From NCBI RefSeq assembly GCF_000376565.1, contig NZ_BARG01000027.1, forward strand, positions 84,637 to 148,636: a stretch of DNA of 64,000 nt. Direction: 5' to 3'. This document shows positions 41,458-50,027 of the stretch, piece after piece; positions within the stretch are counted from its first letter, which is position 1; each line of letters begins with the position of its first letter. The notes under the pieces were generated by a model. That model was not told the origin of the DNA. It searched no databases and saw nothing but the letters and a program-made list of their open reading frames with translations. The translations under genes were made by a program, and so were the position numbers. This DNA is from Streptomyces hokutonensis. GTDB taxonomy: Bacteria > Actinomycetota > Actinomycetes > Streptomycetales > Streptomycetaceae.

Positions 41458-42525
41458 ATGAAGGCTCTCGTTCTCTCCGGCGGCACTGGATCCCGCCTGA
41501 GGCCGATCACACACACATCGGCAAAACAGCTCGTCCCGGTGGCCAACAAGGCCGTCCTTTTCTACGGGCTCGAATCACTCGCCGACGCGGGCATCACTGA
41601 GGTCGGCATCATCGTCGGTGACACCGCGGCGGAGATCGAGGAGGCGGTGGGTGACGGGTCGAAGTTCGGCCTCGAGATCACCTACATCCCGCAGGACCGG
41701 CCCCTCGGACTGGCCCACGCCGTTCTGATCGCGCGCGAGTACCTCGGCGACGACGACTTCGTGATGTACCTCGGCGACAACTTCATCGTCGGCGGCATCA
41801 CCGGTCTCGTCGAGGGCTTCCAGGCCAACAAGCCCGACGCGCAGATCCTCCTCACCCACGTGCCCGACCCGCGCTCCTTCGGCGTCGCCGAGCTCAGCGA
41901 GTCCGGCCAGGTCATCGGCCTGGAGGAGAAGCCGGAGCACCCCAAGAGCGACCTCGCCCTGGTCGGTGTCTACCTCTTCACGCCCGCCATCCACGACGCC
42001 GTGCGCGCCATCAAGCCGTCCTGGCGCGGCGAGCTCGAGATCACCCACGCCATTCAGCAGCTGATCGACGACGGCGCCGACGTGCGCTCCTCGGTCATCC
42101 ACGGCTACTGGAAGGACACGGGCAACGTCGTCGACATGCTCGAGGTCAACCGGACCGTCCTGGAGAGCATGGACCGCCGTATCGACGGCGAGGTCGACGA
42201 CGTCTCGGAGACCATCGGCCGCGTGGTGATCGAGGAGGGCGCGCGCATCGAGCGCTCGCGCATCGTCGGACCCGTCGTCATCGGTTCCGGAACCGTCGTG
42301 AGCGACTCCTACGTCGGACCGTTCACCTCGGTCGCGGAGAACTGCCGGATCACCGACAGTGAGCTGGAGTTCTCCATAGTGCTGCAGGACTCGTCCATCG
42401 CCGGGGTGGGCCGGATCGAGTCCTCGCTCATCGGCAAGCACGTCGAAGTGACCCCCGCTCCGGGGGTACCCAGCGCCCACCGCCTCGTTCTCGGAGACCA
42501 CAGCAAGGTGCAGATCCGTTCATGA
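41458..42525 (+). CDS. rmlA: Glucose-1-phosphate thymidylyltransferase, long form
   Basis: 355 residues. Nucleotide-binding LSGGTGSRLRPIT at the N terminus, KQLVPVANKAV, the metal-binding YLGDNFI and the EEKPEHP strand mark a sugar nucleotidyltransferase; the C-terminal ~110 residues form a left-handed beta-helix (repeats such as VVIEEGARIERSRIVGPVVIGSG) as in StrD-type enzymes. It makes dTDP-glucose from dTTP and glucose-1-phosphate, the first step to dTDP-L-rhamnose. Its stop overlaps the rmlB start (ATGA). Confidence 0.95.
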   Translation: MKALVLSGGTGSRLRPITHTSAKQLVPVANKAVLFYGLESLADAGITEVGIIVGDTAAEIEEAVGDGSKFGLEITYIPQDRPLGLAHAVLIAREYLGDDDFVMYLGDNFIVGGITGLVEGFQANKPDAQILLTHVPDPRSFGVAELSESGQVIGLEEKPEHPKSDLALVGVYLFTPAIHDAVRAIKPSWRGELEITHAIQQLIDDGADVRSSVIHGYWKDTGNVVDMLEVNRTVLESMDRRIDGEVDDVSETIGRVVIEEGARIERSRIVGPVVIGSGTVVSDSYVGPFTSVAENCRITDSELEFSIVLQDSSIAGVGRIESSLIGKHVEVTPAPGVPSAHRLVLGDHSKVQIRS

Positions 42526-43493
42526 ATCTCCTCGTCACCGGCGCCGCCGGCTTCATCGGTTCCGCGTACGTCCGCATGCTCCTCGCCTCGGACGCGCCCG
42601 ACGCGCCCCGCGTCACGGTGCTGGACAAGCTCACGTACGCCGGCACGCTCGACAACCTGGAAATAGGCCACCCGCGCCTGGAGTTCGTCCAGGGCGACAT
42701 CTGCGACGCCGAACTGGTCGACAAGCTGATGGCCGAGGCGGACCAGGTGGTCCACTTCGCCGCCGAGTCCCACGTGGATCGCTCGATCAACGGCGCCGCC
42801 GACTTCGTCCGCACCAACGTGGTGGGCACCCAGGTCCTGCTCGACGCGGCCCTGCGCTACACCGTGCCGTTCGTGCACATCTCCACCGACGAGGTCTACG
42901 GCTCCATCGAGTCCGGCTCGTGGCCCGAGACCCACCCGCTGGCGCCGAACTCGCCGTACTCCGCGTCGAAGGCCTCCTCCGACCTGCTCGCCCTGGCCTA
43001 CCACCGCACCCACGGCCTGGACGTCCGCGTCACCCGCTGCTCGAACAACTACGGGCCGCGCCAGTTCCCCGAGAAGGTCATCCCGCTGTTCGTCAGCAAC
43101 CTCCTCGACGGCAAGAAGGTCCCGCTCTACGGCGAGGGCCTCAACGTCCGTGACTGGCTGCACGTCGAGGACCACTGCCAGGGCATCGAGCTGGTGCGCA
43201 CCAAGGGCCGGGCCGGCGAGGTCTACAACATCGGCGGCGGCACCGAGCTCAGCAACAAGGAACTCACCGGTCTGCTGCTCGAGGCCTTCGGCGCCGACTG
43301 GGACTCCGTCGAGCGCGTCGCGGACCGCAAGGGCCACGACCTGCGCTACTCCGTCGACTGGTCGAAGATCCACGACGAGCTCGGCTACACCCCGAAGCAC
43401 GACTTCACCACCGGCCTCGCGGACACCGTCGCCTGGTACCGCGACAACCGCGCCTGGTGGGAGCCGCTCAAGGCAAGGGTGGAGCGCGGCTGA
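42522..43493 (+). CDS. rmlB: dTDP-glucose 4,6-dehydratase
   Basis: 323 residues. The Rossmann motif GAAGFIGS, HFAAESHVDRSI, the catalytic STDEVYG and the Tyr-Lys pair in YSASKASSD match the short-chain-dehydrogenase-type dehydratases. It converts dTDP-glucose to dTDP-4-keto-6-deoxyglucose with bound NAD+. Coupled by ATGA to rmlA and by TGATG to rmlD, so the three enzymes are made in near-equal amounts. Confidence 0.96.
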   Translation: MNLLVTGAAGFIGSAYVRMLLASDAPDAPRVTVLDKLTYAGTLDNLEIGHPRLEFVQGDICDAELVDKLMAEADQVVHFAAESHVDRSINGAADFVRTNVVGTQVLLDAALRYTVPFVHISTDEVYGSIESGSWPETHPLAPNSPYSASKASSDLLALAYHRTHGLDVRVTRCSNNYGPRQFPEKVIPLFVSNLLDGKKVPLYGEGLNVRDWLHVEDHCQGIELVRTKGRAGEVYNIGGGTELSNKELTGLLLEAFGADWDSVERVADRKGHDLRYSVDWSKIHDELGYTPKHDFTTGLADTVAWYRDNRAWWEPLKARVERG

Positions 43494-44374
43494 TGAAGTG
43501 GCTGGTCACCGGTGCCGGCGGAATGCTCGGCCACGACGTGCTCGACGAACTCGCCCGGCGCGGTGAACAGTTCGTCGGTCTCGACCGCGCCGCCCTGGAC
43601 ATCACCGACCCCGCGTCGGTGGACCGGGCGTTCGCGGAACACCACCCCGACGTGGTGGTGAACTGCGCGGCCTACACCGCCGTCGACGACGCCGAGACCG
43701 ACGAGGAGCGGGCGCTTCGCATCAACGGCGAGGGGCCCCGGCTCCTCGCCCGCGCCTGCGCCGCCTCGGGCGCGCGGTTGGTCCACGTCTCCACCGACTA
43801 CGTCTTCGACGGCGAGGCCCGCAGCACGCCGTACCCGGAGAACCACGCCACCGCTCCGCGCACCGCGTACGGGCGTACCAAACTGGCGGGCGAGCAGGCC
43901 GTGTTGGCCGAACTGCCCGGTAACAGCGCGGTTGTCCGAACGGCTTGGCTGTACGGAGCCTGTGGGGGTAACTTCGTCCGCACGATGATCGAGCTGGAAG
44001 CACGTCGCGACACTCTCGACGTCGTCGACGACCAGCACGGACAGCCGACCTGGAGCGCCGACGTCGCCGTACGGATCGCTGATCTGGGCGCCCGTATCGG
44101 TCAGGTCGAGGGCGCGCACGGGGTCTTCCACGCGACCAGCTCCGGCGAGACCAGCTGGCACGGTCTCGCCCAGGAGGTGTTCCGGCTCATCGGCGCCGAC
44201 CCGGAGCGGGTCCGCCCCACCACGAGCGCTGCCTTCGTCCGTCCCGCGCCCCGCCCCGCCTACAGCGCCCTCGGGCACGAGCGGTGGCGGGAAGTCGGTC
44301 TGGAACCGCCAAGGGACTGGCGGTCCGCCCTGCACGAAGCACTTCCTCACATCCGCAAGGAGATTTCTTCGTGA
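43493..44374 (+). CDS. rmlD: dTDP-4-dehydrorhamnose reductase
   Basis: 293 residues. GAGGMLGHDV nucleotide-binding loop, VVNCAAYTAVDDAE, STDYVFDG and YGRTKLAGE with the Tyr-x3-Lys catalytic pair. It performs the final NADPH-dependent reduction to dTDP-L-rhamnose. The start overlaps the rmlB stop (TGATG) and its own stop overlaps the following methyltransferase-like gene (GTGA). Confidence 0.95.
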   Translation: MKWLVTGAGGMLGHDVLDELARRGEQFVGLDRAALDITDPASVDRAFAEHHPDVVVNCAAYTAVDDAETDEERALRINGEGPRLLARACAASGARLVHVSTDYVFDGEARSTPYPENHATAPRTAYGRTKLAGEQAVLAELPGNSAVVRTAWLYGACGGNFVRTMIELEARRDTLDVVDDQHGQPTWSADVAVRIADLGARIGQVEGAHGVFHATSSGETSWHGLAQEVFRLIGADPERVRPTTSAAFVRPAPRPAYSALGHERWREVGLEPPRDWRSALHEALPHIRKEISS

Positions 44375-45174
44375 AACGCCATGAGTTCCTGCGGGGACTC
44401 CACAAGTCAACCGCGAACCGCAACTACCTGGAGATCGGCGTCAACGACGGCCGCAGCCTGACGCTCTCCCGGGTGCCCAGCGTCGCGATCGATCCCGCGT
44501 TCAAGGTGGTCACGGAGATCCGCTGTGACGTCCACCTGGCCAAGGCGACCAGTGACGACTTCTTCGCCCGGGACAACCCGCTCGTGCACCTGCGCGGCGG
44601 CCGTCACCCGCTGCGTCAACTGGCCCGCAACCGGAGCCCGTTGGGCTGGTGGAAGACCACCACGCTGGATCTGTCGTTCATCGACGGCATGCACCTGTTC
44701 GAGTACGCGCTGCGCGACTTCATCAACGTGGAGAAGCACTCGGACTGGGCCAGCGTCATCGTCTTCGACGACATGCTGCCGCGCAGCATCGACGAGGCGG
44801 CCCGGGACCGGCACACCGACGCCTGGACCGGCGACGTGTACAAGCTGGTCGAGATCCTCGCCCGCTACCGTCCCGACCTGGTGACGGTTCTGGTCGACAC
44901 CCAGCCCACGGGTCAGCTCGTGGTCTTCGGCGCCGACCCGAACAGCACCGTCCTCAAGGACAAGTACGACGAGATCATCGCGGAGTTCGAGGTCCCGGAC
45001 CCGCAGAAGGTGCCCGAGGCGATCCTGGAGCGCACCACCGCGGTGCAGCCCGAGGCGCTGCTGAACGCCGGCTTCTGGGGCCCCCTCGCCAAAGCCCGCG
45101 ACCGCGGGACCAAGCGGTCCCGCGGCTGGGAGCCCCTGCGCCGCTCGGTGGAGCAGCTCAGCGTCAGTCGCTGA
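44371..45174 (+). CDS. Class I SAM-dependent methyltransferase-like protein in the rhamnose operon
   Basis: 267 residues, GTG start within the rmlD stop. YLEIGVNDGRSLTL resembles the SAM-binding motif I, followed by VPSVAIDPAF (acidic residue after strand 2) and LSFIDGMHLFEYALRDF as in the Methyltransf_24 group. Genes of this type lie in surface-glycan clusters and may methylate a sugar or the chain end. Coupling with rml genes supports a role in glycan modification, for example a methylated rhamnose; that is inference. It overlaps the convergent rmlC by 11 bases. Confidence 0.78.
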   Translation: MKRHEFLRGLHKSTANRNYLEIGVNDGRSLTLSRVPSVAIDPAFKVVTEIRCDVHLAKATSDDFFARDNPLVHLRGGRHPLRQLARNRSPLGWWKTTTLDLSFIDGMHLFEYALRDFINVEKHSDWASVIVFDDMLPRSIDEAARDRHTDAWTGDVYKLVEILARYRPDLVTVLVDTQPTGQLVVFGADPNSTVLKDKYDEIIAEFEVPDPQKVPEAILERTTAVQPEALLNAGFWGPLAKARDRGTKRSRGWEPLRRSVEQLSVSR

Positions 45175-45772
45175 CCTGCCCACCGCGCAGTCGCTCGTAG
45201 TAGGCGGAGCAGTCCGCGTAGGACGGAAGAAGTCCTGACTGCTCCGCCTCTGCCAGTGTGGGCGCCTCGGCGTCCTTCTCCGAGAGCACCGGCTCGAAGC
45301 CCTCGGGCCAGGCGATACCGAGCGCCGGGTCGAGCGGGTTGATTCCGTGCTCACGCCCGGGCGAGTAGCCCGTCGAGCACAGGTACACCACCGTCGCGTC
45401 GTCGGTCAGGGCCATGAACGCGTGCCCCAGCCCCTCGGCGAGGAACACGGCGTGGTTGCTGTGGTCGTCCAGCCGGACGGCCTCCCACTGACCGAACGTG
45501 GGAGAGCCGACGCGGATGTCCACGATCACGTCGAGGACGGTGCCGCGCACGCACTTCACGTACTTGGCCTGGCTCGGCGGCACGTCGGAGAAGTGCACTC
45601 CGCGCACCACACCCCGCCGCGACACCGAGCAGTTGGCCTGCGCCAGCTCCAGGTCGTACCCGGTGGCCTCGCGGAACTCCTCGCCGCGGTACCACTCGTG
45701 GAAACTGCCCCGGTCGTCCGGGAAGACCTTGGGCTCCAGGACCCAGGCGCCTTCGATTCCCAGTGCTCGCAC
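45164..45772 (-). CDS. rmlC: dTDP-4-dehydrorhamnose 3,5-epimerase
   Basis: 202 residues, GTG start with GGAGGA 9 bases upstream. Cupin-type epimerase: KVFPDDRGSFHEWY, QANCSVSRRGVVRGVHF (catalytic His), KYVKCVRGTVLDVIVDIR and VVYLCSTGYSP. It completes the four-enzyme rhamnose pathway, but lies on the opposite strand from rmlA-B-D, in the operon of the GT2 gene. All four steps to dTDP-L-rhamnose are therefore encoded within 4.3 kb. Confidence 0.95.
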   Translation of the reverse strand: MRALGIEGAWVLEPKVFPDDRGSFHEWYRGEEFREATGYDLELAQANCSVSRRGVVRGVHFSDVPPSQAKYVKCVRGTVLDVIVDIRVGSPTFGQWEAVRLDDHSNHAVFLAEGLGHAFMALTDDATVVYLCSTGYSPGREHGINPLDPALGIAWPEGFEPVLSEKDAEAPTLAEAEQSGLLPSYADCSAYYERLRGGQVSD

Positions 45773-45791
45773 GTTCTTTCGTCCTCCATGG

Positions 45792-45844
45792 CTTGCTCGG
45801 TACTGCTGCTTGCTCGGGTACCGCGACGTGCTCGGTACCGCTAC
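45792..45844. repeat. Three degenerate 17-18-bp tandem repeats between GT2 and rmlC
   Basis: TGCTCGGTAC-type units start at 45794, 45811 and 45829 (TGCTCGGTACTG, TGCTCGGGTACC, TGCTCGGTACCG), each followed by GC(T/G)-rich bases. They run from just upstream of the rmlC ribosome site to the GT2 stop codon. Possibly slippage-derived; no function visible. Confidence 0.6.
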
Positions 45845-47805
45845 TTGTTCAGTGCGCGCTTCAGCTTGCGCGCCACCCGGCGGGCCAGCCCCGGCTTGGG
45901 CTTGGGGGCCACCGGCTTCGGCGCGGGCTTGGGCTCGGCGGGCTTGGCCTTCGGCGCCTCCTCCACCCGGACACCGCCGGCGTCACCGGCCAGCCGCACC
46001 GGCAGTGCCAGGAAGCGCTGCCCGGTCGCGGTCGGGGCCAGGCACACCGAGGCGGCCCACGCCAGGTCCTTCAGCTCGGCGGCGGGCACCTCGGCCGCCA
46101 GCCGCGCACCGGAGGACTCGGGGGAGAGCACACCGGGCACGTCCAGGGTCGTACCGGACGCCTTGTGGGTCAGGCGCAGCAGTACGTCGGTGGCGGCGGG
46201 GACGTAGAAGGGGAGCAGTACGCCGACGCGGGCGCCGGTGACCGTGAAGTCGCCGGGCTTGAGGTCTCCGAGGCCGAGGCGCTTGCTCGCCTTGTCGACG
46301 TCGAGGGAGAAGTTGCCGTGCGGCTCCGTGTAGTACGGGAGCAGCACCTGGCCGGCGACGACACCGGCGTGCCCGGCGTTCTCGCCGTGCTGCGGGACCG
46401 GGCCGAGGCGGCACTCCTTGTTCCAGGAGCCGATGACGACCCGGACGTAGGTGTCCCAGAGGCCGCCGGCCAGCGGGGCGCCGCCGGCCGCGGTGGCGGG
46501 GTCGACGGTGGCCGTGGCGTGCAGCACCAGGCGGACGCCGTCGCCGTCGGGGACCGCCTCGTGGGAGATCTGCACGGGCTGGAAGTGCGAGGCGGCGCTG
46601 GTGCGTTCGCGGACGACGAGATCGGCGGTCGCCTTCTTGAAGACATGGGTGGCGTCGGCCGTCAGCAGGGCGGTGGCCTCGGCGAGGTTCTTCGGCTCCG
46701 GGTGCTTGGGGGCGGGCGCGCCCTCGGCCGGGAAGATCGCGGGCTTGCCGTCGACGACGAACTCGGCCCGGTAGTGGACCAGGAGCTTGCCGTCCCGCCA
46801 CTCGATCTCGCCCGGGGCCGCCTGCGGCTTGAGGGAGGCCTCCCACTCGGCGAGCTCGACGAGGTCGTCGTAGCGGTCGGCGGCGGCGAGGGCGGCGACG
46901 ACCCGCAGCCGCGGGCCTAGACCGGCCGCGACACCGGGGCCGAAGCGCTCGGTCATGACACCGCGGATCTCCTTGAGGAGCTCACGGCGGTAGTCGTCGG
47001 GGGCCTTCAGGAGCCGGCCGCCGCCGAGGCGCTCCATCATCTCCACGCGCAGCCAGCGGCGGAAGATCTTGTCGCGGGCCGGACCGGGCTCGGTGTACTT
47101 CTCGACGACGTCGAGGGCCTCGCGCAGGTTCTTGAAGTAGCCGACCGGGTCGAAGCGCTGGAAGCCGGCGTTCGAGGCGTCCTCGCGCTTGATGTGGTAG
47201 TAGCAGACGTAGTCGCTGAGCACGGCGACGTTGTCCGCGGCGAGGTAGGCCTCCGTCACGAAGACGTGGTCCTCCAGGCGGCGGCGCCCCTCCGGGAACC
47301 GCAGGTTGATGCGGTCGAGGAACGCGCGGCGGAGCATCTTGTGCGGGGTGAGGCTGTCCATCAGCGGCGCGGTCTCGACCGACGCGTGCGGGTAGTTCTT
47401 GCGGAACAGCTCCACGGGCACGGCGCGGCCCTTGCCGGCCATCTTGCCGACGATGACATCGGCGCCGTTGGCCACGCCGTAGTCGTACATCCGCTCCAGG
47501 GCCTCGTCGCCGAGGTAGTCGTCGTTGTCGACGAACATGACGAACTCGCCCTTGGAGGCGGCGATGCCGACGTTCCGGGGCTTGCCCGACCAGCCGGACG
47601 CCTCCTGGTGGATGACGTGGATGTGGGGGTGCTGCGCGGCGACCTCGTCGAGCCGCGCAGGCGTGCCGTCCGTCGAGCCGTCGTCGACGAAGATCGCCTC
47701 GTACTCGTCGTTAGGCAGGGACTGCCTGAGGAGAGAGGAGATGCAGTCCTCGATATAGGGCCCTGGGTTGTACACAGGGACGACGACACTGACCTTGACC
47801 GACAT
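45841..47805 (-). CDS. GT2-family glycosyltransferase with long C-terminal extension
   Basis: 654 residues. The N-terminal GT-A domain (about 1-230) has VSVVVPVYNPGPYIEDCISSLL, the nucleotide-binding FVDDGSTDGT and the metal-binding FVDNDDYLGDEAL (D-x-D). The next ~400 residues hold helical and beta-rich regions unlike the standard GT2, as in large teichoic-acid or capsule transferases. The last ~35 residues are Lys/Pro/Arg-rich (KPAPKPVAPKPKP, then ARRVARKLKRALNK), suitable for binding acidic membrane lipids. With the adjacent rml genes, a rhamnose or polyol-phosphate polymer of the cell surface is a reasonable product. Confidence 0.88.
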   Translation of the reverse strand: MSVKVSVVVPVYNPGPYIEDCISSLLRQSLPNDEYEAIFVDDGSTDGTPARLDEVAAQHPHIHVIHQEASGWSGKPRNVGIAASKGEFVMFVDNDDYLGDEALERMYDYGVANGADVIVGKMAGKGRAVPVELFRKNYPHASVETAPLMDSLTPHKMLRRAFLDRINLRFPEGRRRLEDHVFVTEAYLAADNVAVLSDYVCYYHIKREDASNAGFQRFDPVGYFKNLREALDVVEKYTEPGPARDKIFRRWLRVEMMERLGGGRLLKAPDDYRRELLKEIRGVMTERFGPGVAAGLGPRLRVVAALAAADRYDDLVELAEWEASLKPQAAPGEIEWRDGKLLVHYRAEFVVDGKPAIFPAEGAPAPKHPEPKNLAEATALLTADATHVFKKATADLVVRERTSAASHFQPVQISHEAVPDGDGVRLVLHATATVDPATAAGGAPLAGGLWDTYVRVVIGSWNKECRLGPVPQHGENAGHAGVVAGQVLLPYYTEPHGNFSLDVDKASKRLGLGDLKPGDFTVTGARVGVLLPFYVPAATDVLLRLTHKASGTTLDVPGVLSPESSGARLAAEVPAAELKDLAWAASVCLAPTATGQRFLALPVRLAGDAGGVRVEEAPKAKPAEPKPAPKPVAPKPKPGLARRVARKLKRALNK

Positions 47806-47833
47806 CCGGCTTCTAGCCCCCTTGTTTGCGCTG

Positions 47834-47922
47834 ACCGTTGCCCGATGCGGAACGGCGCGAGTGGGGTGATGCTAACCCGGTCCGTCTCTATGCCGCCCAT
47901 TGGGCTGGTGTTGGGCAACGGT
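47834..47922. repeat. Long-range inverted repeat between the GT2 and isochorismatase genes
   Basis: ACCGTTGCCC (47834-47843) and GGGCAACGGT (47913-47922) are perfect 10-bp arms 69 bases apart, filling the intergenic region. It may be a terminator stem of the minus-strand isochorismatase gene or part of the GT2 promoter. Confidence 0.45.
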
Positions 47923-48536
47923 TAACCCACGGTAGGCCGACGTAGGCTCTCGTCGTGGGTCTTGGCCAGAAGTTCCAGGATTTCCGCCGAAGTGCCCGTT
48001 TCGCCCAGGCGCGGGAAGATCCGCTCGATGCTGTGGGCGTGCGAGACGGCGTCCAGGTCGCTCATCGCGTCCGTGGCCAGGGTCACGTGATAGCCATGCT
48101 CGTGGGCCGCGCGGGCGGTGGACTCGACGCCGATGCTGGTGGCGATGCCGGTCAGCACGATCTGTGTGACACCGCGCCGGCGCAGCTGCACGTCCAGGTC
48201 GGTGCCGTGGAAGGCACCCCAGTTCCGCTTCACGACGTGGATGTCCCCGGGGTGCCCGGCCAGCTCGTCGACGACGACGTCCCAGCCCTCGGGGCGGGCC
48301 GCGCCCCCGGGACGCCGCTGCTCGGTGCGACCCGGAACCGCGTCGGCGCCGTCGTCTGCGAAGGTGACCCGGACCAGCACCACGGGAAGGCCGGCGGCCC
48401 GGAAGGCGTCCGCGAGTCCGACGGTACGGGCGACGACCTCGGGCCCGCTGTACGGCTGGGTCGGGGCGCCGACGACGCCGCCCTGGAGGTCGATCACGAC
48501 GAGAGCGGTCTGCGGGTCGAGGGTGGTGAGTGCCAT
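47922..48536 (-). CDS. Isochorismatase-family hydrolase lacking the usual cysteine
   Basis: 204 residues, one domain. VVIDLQGG supplies the catalytic Asp and VVKRNWGAFHGTDL the Lys. At the usual nucleophile site the sequence is TGIATSIGVESTARAA, with Gly where cysteine hydrolases such as PncA have Cys. True isochorismatases such as PhzD also lack this Cys and act by acid catalysis, so the protein may hydrolyse a vinyl ether or a related bond. It is 58 bases downstream of a marR gene on the same strand and probably under its control. Confidence 0.85.
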   Translation of the reverse strand: MALTTLDPQTALVVIDLQGGVVGAPTQPYSGPEVVARTVGLADAFRAAGLPVVLVRVTFADDGADAVPGRTEQRRPGGAARPEGWDVVVDELAGHPGDIHVVKRNWGAFHGTDLDVQLRRRGVTQIVLTGIATSIGVESTARAAHEHGYHVTLATDAMSDLDAVSHAHSIERIFPRLGETGTSAEILELLAKTHDESLRRPTVG

Positions 48537-48594
48537 GGGGGAGGCCTTTCAGGAGTAGCGGGGGATCAGCCGGTTGTCCGGGTGGGCTTCGGTG

Positions 48595-49056
48595 TCACTG
48601 CTCCGACAGCCGTTCCAGCAGCGTCAGCGCGTCGACGATCGTCCGCCGTTCCTGCTCGGTGTAGCGGTCCTCGAAGGCGCGCGCGAGCCACTCCTCGCGG
48701 ACCTGCCGGTTGTCCTGGACACGCTCGCGGCCCGCCTCGGTGAGCGTGACCAGTTGTCTGCGGCCGTCCTCGGGGTCGGCGCTGCGCCGGATCAGCCCGT
48801 GCCGGTCGAGGGCGGCGAGGGTGGCGGCCATCGACTGCGGCCTGACCCCCTCGGCCGACGCCAGCGCGCTGGCCGTGGCAGCGCCGTGCTTGCCGACCAG
48901 GGTGAGCGCCGACTCCTGCGACGGCGTCAGGTCCTCGTCCGTGGCGACCTCGCGGATCCGGCGCCGCAGCCGGCTGAACACCACCCGCAGATCCCGCGCG
49001 GAGCGGGCGGCGGAGTCCGAGATGCCCGCCGGTGTCCGGGAGCGTTGCTGATCCAT
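48595..49056 (-). CDS. MarR-family regulator
   Basis: 153 residues. Winged helix with LTPSQESALTLVGKHGAATASALASAEGVRPQSMAATLAAL as helices and ADPEDGRRQLVTLTEAGRE as wing, flanked by dimerisation helices. A GTG three codons upstream is an alternative start; neither has a strong ribosome site. It is likely cotranscribed with the isochorismatase-like gene and controls it through the 24-bp inverted repeat just upstream. Confidence 0.9.
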   Translation of the reverse strand: MDQQRSRTPAGISDSAARSARDLRVVFSRLRRRIREVATDEDLTPSQESALTLVGKHGAATASALASAEGVRPQSMAATLAALDRHGLIRRSADPEDGRRQLVTLTEAGRERVQDNRQVREEWLARAFEDRYTEQERRTIVDALTLLERLSEQ

Positions 49057-49084
49057 GGGCGTCACCGTAGAACCGGCAGCAGAA

Positions 49085-49108
49085 ACTGTCCAGTCACAAC
49101 TGAACAGT
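49085..49108. promoter_or_regulatory. Candidate MarR operator
   Basis: ACTGTCCAGT-CACA-ACTGAACAGT: 9 of 10 arm positions match, length and spacing typical for MarR dimers. It lies 29 bases upstream of the marR start and about 80 bases upstream of the divergent methyltransferase gene. Confidence 0.65.
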
Positions 49109-49185
49109 CCGCCCTGAAGATCTCTCCGGGTGCACTACTCTGTGCGCCGGCGGAGGTTCGAGGGGCGAGCGGGGAGCGGATCGCG

Positions 49186-50001
49186 ATGAGCGAGCACTCA
49201 GCAGGCGCAACGGCCCCGATCGACTCGTCCGTGGCGCATCCCGCCCGCGTCTACAACGCCTGGCTGGGCGGCAAGGACAACTACCCCGCCGACCAGGAGG
49301 CCGCCGAGCTCGCCGCCGCGGCCAACCCGGAGATCGTCCCCGCGGTCCGCGCCAACCGGGCCTTCCTCGGCCGCGCCGTCCGCGAGCTGAGCGGCAAGGC
49401 GGGCATCCGCCAGTTCCTCGACATCGGCACCGGCATACCGGCCGCGGACAACACCCACGAGGTGGCCCAGCGTGTCGACCCCGGGGCACGCGTCGTCTGC
49501 GTCGACAACGACCCCATCGTCCTGGCACGCGCGCGTGCCCTGCTCGTCAGCAGCAAGGAAGGCGGTGCGGACTACCTGGAGTCGGACCTGCGCGACGTGG
49601 ACCGCATCCTCGCCGCCGCGGCCGGGACCCTCGACCTCTCCCGGCCGGTGGGGCTGATGCTGGTGGCGATCCTCCAGTACGTCCCCGACCGCGACGACCC
49701 CTACGCGATCACCCGCCGCCTCCTTGACGCGCTCGCCCCCGGCAGCCACCTCGTCCTCTCCCACCCGGCGGCCGACATCGGCGCCGAGGAGGTCGCCGAG
49801 TCGATGCGCGTCTACAACGAACGCGCTGCCGAACACGCGGGCGCCACCCCGCGCACCCACGCCGACGTCACCCGCTTCTTCGACGGCACGCAGATCCTCG
49901 ACCCCGGTGTGGTCCAGCTGCCGGCCTGGCGCCCCGACCCCGAGGACACCCCGGGGACCGGCCCCCTCCCGATGTGGTGCGGAGTGGGCGCCAAGCCCTG
50001 A
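49186..50001 (+). CDS. DUF574 (PF04672) SAM-dependent methyltransferase-fold protein
   Basis: 271 residues, ATG with GGGGAG 9 bases upstream. The N-terminal signature ARVYNAWLGGKDNYPADQEAA and the SAM site FLDIGTGIPAADNTHEVA define this actinobacteria-specific family, which is strongly expanded in streptomycetes. The substrate is unknown. It is divergent from marR and 26 bases upstream of the phosphoesterase gene on the same strand. Confidence 0.92.
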   Translation: MSEHSAGATAPIDSSVAHPARVYNAWLGGKDNYPADQEAAELAAAANPEIVPAVRANRAFLGRAVRELSGKAGIRQFLDIGTGIPAADNTHEVAQRVDPGARVVCVDNDPIVLARARALLVSSKEGGADYLESDLRDVDRILAAAAGTLDLSRPVGLMLVAILQYVPDRDDPYAITRRLLDALAPGSHLVLSHPAADIGAEEVAESMRVYNERAAEHAGATPRTHADVTRFFDGTQILDPGVVQLPAWRPDPEDTPGTGPLPMWCGVGAKP

Positions 50002-50027
50002 CAACACCACGGACCTAGGCTGAGCGC

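Noticed and set aside
47922..48536. Calling the isochorismatase-like gene inactive because the Cys is missing
   Set aside because: PhzD/EntB-type members lack this Cys and are active, and the Asp and Lys are kept.
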